From positions 1 through 64,000 of the forward strand of contig NZ_MUHD01000034.1 of the NCBI RefSeq assembly GCF_002217395.1: DNA of 64,000 nt. The letters run 5' to 3'. This stretch comes from Flavobacterium plurextorum (GTDB lineage Bacteria; Bacteroidota; Bacteroidia; Flavobacteriales; Flavobacteriaceae). Numbering within the stretch: the stretch's first letter is position 1; each line of letters begins with the position of its first letter. Shown here piece after piece: positions 1 through 12,200 of the stretch. The translations under genes and the position numbers were made by a program. The notes beneath the pieces are model-generated. The model had not been told where the DNA came from and ran no database searches. It worked only from the letters and a program-made list of their open reading frames with translations.

Positions 1-211
1 AAAAAAGCTTCTGGTATCACATAAATTTTGTTTTGAAGATAGAATTGATATGGTTTGTTAATACATAACTCACCTTTCATACTAATAACAAATATTTTAC
101 TTATAGGTCTAGAAAGTTAAGAGGGCTTCTGAACCTTTTCAGTTTAATTGTTACTATCTGTTTTAAATGAATTTATTAGAATTTAAATAAAGATTATTAT
201 TAAGATTATTT

Positions 212-3200
212 ATGGAAAAAAACTACTCGTCTAAACACAAAAAATCGAATTTTAATACTTTACTTTCCTTTTTTTTAGCACTGTTTGCTGTTCTTTTTTT
301 TGACACAAGCACCTATGCACAGGATTGTTCTGTTAATGCTGGTATTTCTAGAAGAATTTGTGCTAATGATCCACTAATTTTAAATGGGGTTACCGGAGGG
401 AATATTGTAAGTTTTAAATGGACTCAAATTGCTGGTCCTTCAGTGGTTATTCAAAATCCTAACAACGCTGTGACACCAGTTCTAGGTATTGTTGGAGGTA
501 ATTCCTATACTTTTCGTATATCGGGAGTTTGTGCTATAGGTTCTGTTTATCAAGATGTTACTTTTACAGTTGATCCAATCACTATTTCAAGAGCGGGAAC
601 AAATATAGAAGGTTGTCCAGGTACTTACGGGCTTTCAGCGAATGCTCCCGCAAATCCTGGAGAAACGGGAAGATGGGTAGTAAGTGGTGCAAATAATGCT
701 GGTGTTATAGTAAATAGCCCAACTTTACCAAATTCAACGATCTCATTAGCTACAAATGCTTCTGGTACTACACAATTGAACTGGGTAATTAGTTCTGCTG
801 ATTGTACATCAACTTCTTCAATAACGGTAACCAATTATGGAGGTGAAGTTATTGCGAATGCTGGTCCTGATCAAACTTTATCAGAATGTTATACTTCTAC
901 ACAAGCCACAAACTTAGCAGCATCAGTAGGAGGAAATGGAACTGGAACTCAGCAAGGAACATGGTCGTTTGTATCAGGTCCTACTGTACCGACAATTACT
1001 AACGGTAATACAAGAACGGCGAGAGTTTCTAACTTATCGCAAGGAACTTATGTGTTCAGATGGTCAGTTCAAGGGCCGTGTGCCGTTGGTTCAGATACTG
1101 TAACTATAACTGTGCCCGCTGCAACACAAGATGTTACACAAGCTGGCGGAACTAATAATACACAATCTTTTTGCGATAGTTCAATTACTTCAACAATTTT
1201 ACAAGGAAATACTCCCTTGTATGCTGGAGAAACGGTTGAATGGACTACAAATTCAGGAGCAACTATTGTTTCTCCAAATAGTCCAACTACACGAATCACA
1301 GGATTAAATTTTAGTAGTAATCAATCATATACTTTTATCTATAAAATAAAAGGAAATAGTGCAGTTAATCCAAATTGTGAAACACAATCAACTTTTACTG
1401 TAAATTATGTTAATAGTCCGACAAGTCTTATTTTAAATAATGGACAAAGTACTGTTGTTTTACCTGTTAACAATACTTCAGGAAGTGTAGTAATGAGTTA
1501 TACAGATGGTAATGCTAGCGAGGCTATTTTTGTTAATGGTCCCGTAGCAGCTACAGGAGGTTTTAATGGAAACAATTTTACTTTTTCGGGATTATCCTTA
1601 CCTGGAACTTATACATTTAGAGTAAGAAGATACACAAGCGGTAGTTTTGCTACAGGCTGTTCTGAGGCATTTGCTGATCTGAATGTTGTTGTTTCTAGAA
1701 GCCCTGAACCATCAAATGCTGGTACTAGAGTGGCTTTACTTTGTGGAATTAAAACCACACAATTATCAGGTAATAATCCTGCTTTGATGGCAACATCTGG
1801 ATTGTCTGGATACTGGTCGCAAGTAAGCGGGCCTAACACAGCTATTTTTGATAATATTAATAATTACAACCCTAATGTAAGTGGTTTAGCTGAGGGTGTA
1901 TATGTTTTTAGATGGAATATCACAGGGGGAACAAACGCTGTTGATACTTTTAGCGAAACATCAATTACAGTATCGGAGTCGCCTACAACAGATGCAGGAA
2001 CAACACCTGTAACGGTATGTGCGGGAAGTTATTTTCTGGATGCGGCTGCATTGGTAGAAGGGCAAACTGGACAATGGACACAAGTTGGAGGTACTCCAGG
2101 AGTTTCAATTGTAAATTCAACAAGTCCGCAAACTTATGTTAACGGAATGGCACCAGGCAGTTCTTATACTTTTAGATGGACTGTGACAAGTGCCGCATCA
2201 GATTGTGCTCCAGCATCTAGTGATGTTGTTATAAATACTACGTCTACATTTTCTCCTTCTCCGGCAGAAGCTGGAGCAGACAGATGTTTTCCTGCAGGAA
2301 CAACTACTGCGACATTATCTGCGACAGCACCTGCAGTAGGTACGGGAACTTGGACTCAAGTTTCGGGGCCGAATACAGTTAATTTTAGCAATGTTAATAG
2401 TGCAAATGCTAATATAACAGGATTAGTAGATGGTGTTTATCAGTTTAGATGGACTACTTCCACAACTGAGCCTTCATGTTCTACTTTTTCAGATACTACA
2501 AGTCTTACCATTGCTCCAGAACCAACTTCTACTGCTGGAGCTAATCAAGATGTTTGTACAGATAGTTTAGGTAATAGTGTTACCATGAACGCAAATACAC
2601 TTACAGCAGGTTTAACAGGAACTTGGGTTCAGGTTTCAGGAAATAGTTTTTGGACAGTTTCTAATATAAATGACCCAAGAGCTGTGTTTAGTAACTTAGC
2701 TCCTGGAAATTACGTTTTTAGTTGGGTAGTTAATAGAGGTACATGTGATACTGCATCAAGTAATGTGAGTTTTAAAGTTAGCTTACCGCCAACTACAGCG
2801 GTAGTTACGAATTCACCATTATCTGTTTGTACTACAACAGCGAATTTAACAGGAAACACAATAACAGCAGGAGTAGGAACTTGGTCGGTTGTTTCAGGGC
2901 CAAATAATCCAACTTTTGCGAATGTAAATAGTGGTACAACTTCAGTTTCAGGACTTACAACTGGAACTTATGTGTTGAGATGGTCTAGTACAAATGGACC
3001 TGCTTGCGCTACTTCAACAGATGATTTAACATTAAATGTAACTGCTCCTGCAGATGCTGGTCCTGATCAAACGTTATGTAATGCAACTGAAATTATTTTA
3101 CAAGGTACAAAAGGATCTACAGGTACTTGGACTGTAACTTCTGGAACTGGTGCAACAATTACACCACTTTCATCATCTACAGCTAGAGCTTCGATTGTGC

Positions 3201-6200
3201 CAGGAAATAACTATACGTTTCAATATAGTGTAGCAGGTTCAGGAAGTTGTGGACCTACGACAGACACTATGACTGTTACAAATAGTGCTTTACCAACAAC
3301 ACCTAATGCAGGAGTTGACCAAGATATTTGTTTATCTGGAGGTACTTCAATTTTTTTAAGTGGTAATACTATTGCTTCTGGAACTGGTACATGGACTAAA
3401 GTAAGTGGACCAACTGGAGGAACAATAGCAACACCAAACTCAAATACTACAGCAGTTAACGGCCTAACAGAAGGATTATATATTTTTCAATGGACAGCAA
3501 GTAATGGTAGTTGTAATAATTTAAGTGATGTTGTTAGAATAAATGCTTACATGCCTCCAAGTACAGCCAATGCTGGAGCAGACCAAAGTGCTTGTCAGTT
3601 GGCAACTCAACTTGATGCACAAGCACCAACAAGAGGAATTGGAACTTGGACATTAACTACTGATCCATCTAATGGAGGAATTGTTATTGATAGTCCAAAT
3701 AATCCAAAATCAACATTGACAATTGCAAACCCATATTTATTGCCAGTAGGAACTTATACGTTTACTTGGACAGTAAAAAATGGACCTATCTGTACTTCAA
3801 GTACAGATACTGTAAATATTACATTTACAGGAGCACCTCCAACACCTGCCAATGCAGGTCCAGATCAGAATTTATGCAACGCTACGAGTGCGGTAATGAA
3901 TGCTAACCCTGTTAATCCTGGAACAGGAACATGGAGTCAAGTTTCAGGGCCATCAACAGCTATTTTTTCTAATAGATTTAGTGCTCAAGCTACTGTATCT
4001 GGTTTAACAAATGGAACATACGAATTTAAATGGTCAAGTTCTAATGGAGGAGGATGTAATTTAGAAGATACTATGCTGGTTACTATCAACCCAGCAATTG
4101 CATCTGTAAATGCTGGTCCAGACCAAACATTAGGAGAATATAGTACTGTTACAATGGCTGCAACAAATCCTGCGCCAAATACAGGTACATGGTCATTTGT
4201 ATCAGGACCTAATAATCCAGTTATTTTAGATGTTAATAGCCCAACGACACAAATTGCAGGAACGGTTCCGGGTAAATATGTGTTTAAATATACCGTTTCT
4301 AATGGTTCATGCGCTGTTGATTCTGATACTGTAGAAATTACATTAGTTGGTCAGACAGATTTAAGCCTAGTTAAAACAGCAAATATTACCACACCAAGAG
4401 TTGGAGATATTGTAACTTTTACAGTTGCTGTTAGAAATAACGGAAATCGTGATGCTACTGGAATTGCGGTAAGAGATAATTTACCAGCTGGTTTTTCTTT
4501 GGTTACAGGAAGTGTTTCTAACCAAGGTAATTTTAATGCAGGAGGAAATGCAATAAACTGGTCTGGATTATCAGTTGCAAATGGAGCTACTTTAAATCTA
4601 ACTTATAGAGCTAGAGTAAATGCAGCTACAGGAACATCTAATGAATATACAAATACAGCTCAAATAACAGCAAGTGATCAAGTTGATCCAAATTCAACCC
4701 CAAATAATAATAATCCTTCAGAGGATGATCAAGATTCTTTAACGCTTACTCCAACACAAAATGTTGACTTAGCGATAACGAAACAAATAAATAATGCTAC
4801 TCCGGACGTGGGAACTAATGTCCAATTTACGATTCAAGTTGTAAATAACGGTCCGAGCACTGCTACTGGAGTTTTAGTAACTGATCTTTTGCCAGATGGT
4901 TATACTTTCAATAATGCTAGTACAATTACGGGCGCCTATACTTTGGCGAATGGTCAATGGGCTATAGGTACTCTAGCAAATGGAGCAAGAGCTACTTTAA
5001 CCATTACGGCTAGCGTAAATCCAACTGGAAATTATGTTAATACAGCTAGAGTAACGAGTACTGAAACAGACACTAACACTAATAATGATATAAGTAGCAT
5101 TTCTAGTACACCAAGAGCAATTGCAAATTTAAGTTTAACAAAAACTGCAAGCGCTGCTCCACATAATGTTGGCGGTAACGTTACTTTTACGGTAACAGTT
5201 AGTAATGCTGGGCCAAGTTCTGCAACTGCTGTAAATGTACTAGATTATTTGCCTACAGGATTTACTTATTTGAGTCACACAGTTTCAGGAACTACAACAT
5301 ATAATAATGCTTCTGGATCTTGGAATATCGGAACTATAGCTAACGGTAATTCAGCAGTGTTAACTGTTACAGCTAGAATAAATGCAACTGGTAATTATAG
5401 AAACGTTGCCGAAGTAGTTCATTCTAATGAATTTGACCCTAATTCGACACCTGGAAATAATAATGCAGCAGAGGATGATCAACAGCAAGTGATTATTACA
5501 CCAAATCAGTTAGCAGACTTGGTAGTTACGAAGAGTGTAGATGTTACAGCACCAAGAGTAGGTGATAATATTAAATTCACCATCGCATTAAGAAATGCTG
5601 GACCAAGTGATGCAACGGGAGTTGTTGTAAATGATTTATTGTCTTCAGGTTATACTTTTGTAAGCTATACATCAACTTCTGGAGCTTATAATGCAACTTC
5701 AGGAAATTGGATACTTTCAGGATTTGTGCCAAATGGAAAAACAGAATATTTAGATATTTTAGTTAAAGTAAATCCAATAACAGGAACTGCTAATGAATAT
5801 AGAAATATAGCAAGGGTAACAGCAAGTGGTGTAACAGATCCGAATACAGCTAATAATACTTCAACTGTAACTACTGTTCCGACAGCTTTAATTAATTTAT
5901 CATTAACCAAATCAGTAGATAATATTAGTCCTTCAGCGGGATCAAATGTGGTATTTACTGTAAGAGTATCAAATGCAGGACCAAGTAGTGCAACAGGAGT
6001 ACAAGTTAGAGATCAGCTTCCTAGTGGTTATACTTTTGTTAGTGCAGTAGCTTCAAACGGAACGTATGATAATCTAACAGGATCTTGGGTTATCGGAACA
6101 ATTGCAAATGCAAATTCAGCAGTTTTAACTGTTACTGCTAGAGTTAATGCTTTAGGAGATTATACAAATGTTGCTGAAGTTATGCAGGCTAATGAAACTG

Positions 6201-9200
6201 ATGTAAATTCAACACCAGGCAATAATGTTTTAGGTGAAGATGATCAAGATCAGGTAACTGTATCTCGTGGTCCGTTAGTAGATTTGAGCTTGACAAAATT
6301 AGTTAATAGCGCTACACCTAATGTTAATGATGTTGTAACTTTTACTATTAACGTTAGTAATGCTGGACCAAGCGATGCGACAGGAGTAATTGTTACAGAT
6401 AGATTACCTTCAGGATATTTATTTGTTGGTGCTACTGCATCAGTTGGAAGTTTTAATAATACGTCAGGTTCATGGACAATAGGAACTCTGGCAAACACAA
6501 ATACGGCTACTTTAATCATTCAAGCTAGAGTATTGCCAACGGGTAGTTACAATAACATAGCTGAAGTTACAGGACTTAATGAAGTAGATAGCGATTCTAC
6601 TCCAGGAAACAATGATTCTACAGAAGACGACCAAAGTGAAGTAATTGTAACTCCTAGACAAATTGCTGATTTATCGGTAAATAAGATTGTTGATGTGGCA
6701 GCTCCAGTAGTAGGCAATAATGTTGTGTTTACAATTGCTGTCTCAAATGCAGGTCCTAGCAATGCTACTGGTGTTGTTGTAAGAGATTTGCTTCCTTCTG
6801 GTTATGAATTCGTCAATGCAGTTCCGACTGCAGGAATGTATAATAGAGCAACAGGAGATTGGACGGTTTCGAGACCAATTGCTACCAATACAACAGAAAC
6901 AATTCAGATTACTGCAAAAGTTTTAAAGAACGGTATTTATGTAAATAATGCAGAAGTAATTGCAAGTGATCAGCCAGATCCAGATTCTACACCAAATGAC
7001 GGAACTGGAGATGATTTTTCAACAGTAACTACAGCACCATCTGCATTAGTAAATCTTGCAGTGGTGAAAAGAATAAATAATGCAACTCCAGACGTAGGGT
7101 CTACAGTGGTATTTACAATTGATGTTGTAAATAATGGCCCAAGTGATGCTACAAATGTGGTTGTGAATGATAGATTACCTAACGGTTATACTTGGGTAAG
7201 TGATGATGCAGCAGGAAACTACGATAATGTTTCTGGAAACTGGACAATAGGTAATTTAGCAAACGGAGCGAGAAGAACTTTAAACATTTCTGCTACTGTG
7301 AATCCAACAGGTAATTACCTTAATACAGCTACAGCAACGAGTATTGAAACTGATGGAAATATTACTGATAATACGAGTGAAGTTTCTAGTACTCCAAGAG
7401 CAATTTCGGATTTAAGTTTGTTAAAAACAGTAGCAAATGCATCTCCTAATGTTGGTGAAAATGCAGTATTTACTATTGTAGTTACCAATAATGGACCAAG
7501 TAATGCAACAGGAGTTGTAGTTACAGATAGATTGCCATCTGGATATTCTTTTGTGAGTGCAACATCTCCAGTAGGAACTTATGATTCTAATTCTGGTGGA
7601 TGGTCAGTTGGAAATTTAGCAAATGGTGCGAGTGCTACTTTAACCATTACTGCAAGAGTATTAGCTACAGGAAATTATAACAATGTAGCAGAAGTAACAG
7701 GTGCAGATCAATTTGATCCTAATTCAATACCAGGAAATAATAATCCACAAGAAAATGATCAAAGTTCTGTAGTGGTTACTCCGGTTAATGTATCAGATTT
7801 AGTTACAGTAAAAACAGTTTCGGCCGTTGCTGTAACAGGTATTTCTGCATCAAGACCAAATGAAGGAGATACTATTAGATATAGTATTGTGGTTACAAAT
7901 AATGGTGGTCCAACTAGTGCTACAGGTGTTAGTTTAACAGATATTCTTCCCGCAGGTTTAACGTATGAAAGTCATACAGTTACTGCTGGAGTTTATAACT
8001 ATGCGTCTGGTGTATGGACTATTGGAAACTTGGCAGTTAATGGTACGGCTACTTTAGAAATTACAGCAAAAGTAAATGAGGGTACTAAAGGTTTAACTAT
8101 TATTAATAGAACAACTGCTGCTAAAGGAGATCAAACAGATCCTACAACAGTTGGAGACGACCTAGAGGAAACGATTGTGGTTAGTTTACCGCCAATTGCT
8201 TCAAATGATATTAGTAATGGTAATACAACAAATCAGCCATCAACTCCATTAAATATTCTAACAAATGATAGATTAGGAGATGGAACTCTAACGACTCCTG
8301 CAAATACTATTGTTGATTTAAATCCTAATACAACTGGAGTAGAAACAACAATTATAGTACCGGGAGAAGGTACATGGAATTATGATCCAGCAACTGGTTT
8401 AATTGTATTTACTCCACAGGCAGGATTTACATCAGATCCAACGCCATTAGAATATAAATTAACAGAAACACAAACGGGCTTAAGTGACACTGCGACTATA
8501 ACAGTAACGTATGTGATGCAAGCACCAATAGCTTATAATGATTTAAGCAGTGGAAACCCTGTAAATACGGCAGTAACAGTAAATCCATTAGCAAACAATG
8601 GTTCTGGTGTAGACGCAGATCCAGATGGAACTATAGATCCATCAACGGTTCGTTTGTTGAGTCCAACGGGAGCAACTGCTATCGTAACAGATTCAAAAGG
8701 AATTACAAGTTTTGATGTTCCGAATGAAGGAAAATGGAGTGTTAATCCAGTAACTGGTGCAATTACATTTACGCCATTACCAACATTCCATAAAGATCCA
8801 ACGCATATTCAGTATAATGTAAAAGATAATGATGGCAATATATCTAATAATGCAAGGGTAACTATAGATTATGTACCAGTTGCAGCCAATGATAGAAATA
8901 CAACACCGGGAACTCCAGGTTCACCAGTTGCGTTAAATGTTTCTGGAAATGATACTGCAGGAGACACAGTAGATGTATCGACAGTAGAACTGGATGCATC
9001 AAGTGTCTTTGGAGGAATTCAGGTATCTCCTAGAGAAGTTTCTGTAGTAGGAGTTGGAAGTTGGATTGCAGATGCAGCTGGAAATGTAACATTTACTCCA
9101 GAGACAGGATACACAATTGATCCACCGGTAATTAATTATACCATAAAAGATAATCAAGGAAATAATTCGAATGCAGCGACCATCACAATAGATTATGCTC

Positions 9201-12200
9201 CAATCACTTCACCTGATTTATCGATAGGAAATCCAATTAATACACCAGTAGTTGTTGATGTAACAGCTAATGATACAACAGGAGATTTAGTTGATCCAAC
9301 AACAGTAAGTTTGGTTAATCCAGGAAACGGAATCAACATTGTTCAGGATCCAACGGGAGATATTACAAGCATAACAATTCCTGGAGAAGGAAGATGGAAT
9401 GTAGATTTAGTAACCGGAAGAGTGACATTTACACCAAATTCTGGTTTTATTATAGATCCAACTCCAATCAATTATAACATTAGAGATAATGAAGGTAATG
9501 TTTCAAATAACAGCTTAATAACAATTAGAGTTATACCTCAAGCAGACTTGGTTGTTACTAAAACAGATAATAAAGAGAAGTATGTTCCTGGAACAAACAG
9601 TGTTTATACGATAACAGTTAAAAATAATGGACCATCGGTAGCGACAAATATAGTAGTGCTTGATGATATTACAGATCCAATTTTGGAGGCTGTTACAACA
9701 TGGACGGCTGTTGGTACAGGAGGTACAATACTTCCAAATGCAAATGGTATTGGAGATATAAACGCTGGTAATGCAACAATTAGCAGTTTAAATGTGGGCG
9801 AAACGGTTACATATACTGTAACAATTGCAGTTCCAAGCAGCTATACTGATCAGATTGTAAATACAGCAAGTGCAACATCGACTGTTCAGGATCCAAATAG
9901 TAGTAATAATACTCAAACGGATATTGATACTGTAAACGCACTAGCAGAGATAGCACTTACGAAAGCAATTGTAACAGCAGCTCCTCATAGAATAAGAGAT
10001 AATGTTGAGTTTTTAATTACAGCAGTAAATAACGGACCAAGTGATGCTACAGGAATAAACATTGTAGATAAACTGCCAAGCGGTTACACTTTTGTGAGCG
10101 CAACGCCAAGCAGTGGAACTTATAATGCATCTAATGGTTTATGGAATTTAGGAGGTTTAACCAATACGTCAACATCGACATTAACTGTAATTGCAAGCAT
10201 TAATGCAACAGGAAATTATACAAACGTTGCTGAGGTTACTAAAGTAGATCAATTAGATCCAAATGGTATTATTCACGGAAACAACACTCCGAATGAAATC
10301 GATCAGTCAGATGTGACAATTGTTCCAGTGAAAATAGTTGATTTGGTTACGACAAAAACAGTTGATAAATCAAATCCAAATCAGGGAGATATTGTACAGT
10401 ATACAATTACTGTCGTAAATAATGGTCCAAGTACGGCGACAGGAGTAAATCTTACAGATAATTTACCTGCAGGATTGGCTTATGTATCGCATGTAGCAAC
10501 TGGAGGAACGATTAATACATATTCTGGAGGTTCGTGGAATATTGGAAACATAAACATTGGATCTTCTGCAACATTATTAATCAATGCAAGAGTTACTGCA
10601 GCAGGAACGGTTAGTCAAACGCCTATTGTAAATACAGTTACTCCAGCGGCAGGAAATGAATCTGATCCAACAACTGTAGGAGATGATCTAACAGAGCCAA
10701 TTATTGTGACAAGTTCAGATTTAGTAACTGAAAAAAAGGTAAGTAAATCAAATCCTAGTGAAGGTGAAACGATTACTTACAGCATTAGAGTTACTAATAA
10801 CGGTCCAAGTGATGCAACGGGAGTTCGTTTAACAGACATTCTTCCAATTGGAGTTACTTATGTAAGCAACAATCAGGGAGCAGATTATAATTATGGTTCT
10901 GGTATCTGGACAATAGGAGATCTTGCAAACGGAGCAACTAAAGTTTTAGATATTAATGTGTTAATTGATTCTGGATCAGCAGGTAAAACGATTGGAAACA
11001 CAACGACTGCTGCTAAAGGAGATCAATCAGATCCAACAACTGCTGGAGATGATTTAATAGAAACTATCATAGTTCAAAATGGTGCCGATGTTGTATTGAC
11101 TAAAGTAGTAAACAATAGTACGCCTAACATTGGAGAAACCGTAACATATACCGTTACTGTAACAAATAAAGGAACAACATTAGTAACGAATTTAGTTGTA
11201 AAAGATGATTTGCCAGCTGGTTTAACGTTTGTTTCAGCTACTCCAGGAAAAGGAGTGTGGACAACTCCAAACTGGACAGTAGGTACATTACAGCCAGGCG
11301 AAGAAGGATCTATTGAAATTAAAGCGATTGTTGGTTTAGATCAAGGAGGTAATGTATTAGTAAATACAGTATCTAATACGCAGGATCAGTTTGATACAAA
11401 CAGAACTCCTGATGATCCAACCGAAACAATAACGGTTACCAACTTAGATTTAGCAGTTGTTAAAACAGTAAACAATGCTACGCCAAATGAAGGAGAAACG
11501 ATTCGTTATACTATTAGAGTAACGAATAACGGAGCTAGTGATGCAACCAATGTAAGTTTGGTAGATAAATTACCTGTAGGAGTTACTTATGTAAGTGATG
11601 TAGTTTCAGCAGGAAATTATAACAACGGTTCTGGATTATGGACAATTGGTAATCTAGTAAATGGTGCTGTTGCAACCCTTACAATTGATGCAACGGTAAA
11701 TGCTAGAACTTATGGTACAACAATTACCAATACAACTAGTGCAGTAAAAGCGGATCAGGCAGATTCTAATCCGACAAATAACATTGGCAGTGTGGCTATT
11801 GTACCAACTGCATACATAGACTTGAGTTTATCAAAAGAAATTGTAGGTAATGTTACAAATCCTGCTGTAGGCGATGTAATCACTTTTGAAATTAGAGTGA
11901 TGAACGACGGACCTACAAAAGCAACAGGAGTAGAAGTAGTAGATTTAATTCCTTCTGGATATAAATTTATCAACTATAGTTCAACTATTGGAACATACAG
12001 TCCTTCAACAGGTCTTTGGAAAGTAGGTTTTGTAGAACCTGGAAACACAGCAGTTTTATTAGTAGATGTGAGAGTTCTAGATAATGGAAATTACATGAAC
12101 TGTGCAGAAATTACTAAAGCAAATGAACCAGATATTGATTCTACTCCAGGTAATGGAAATGATTTAGAAGATGATTATGCTTGTGCTGCGGCAGCGCCTA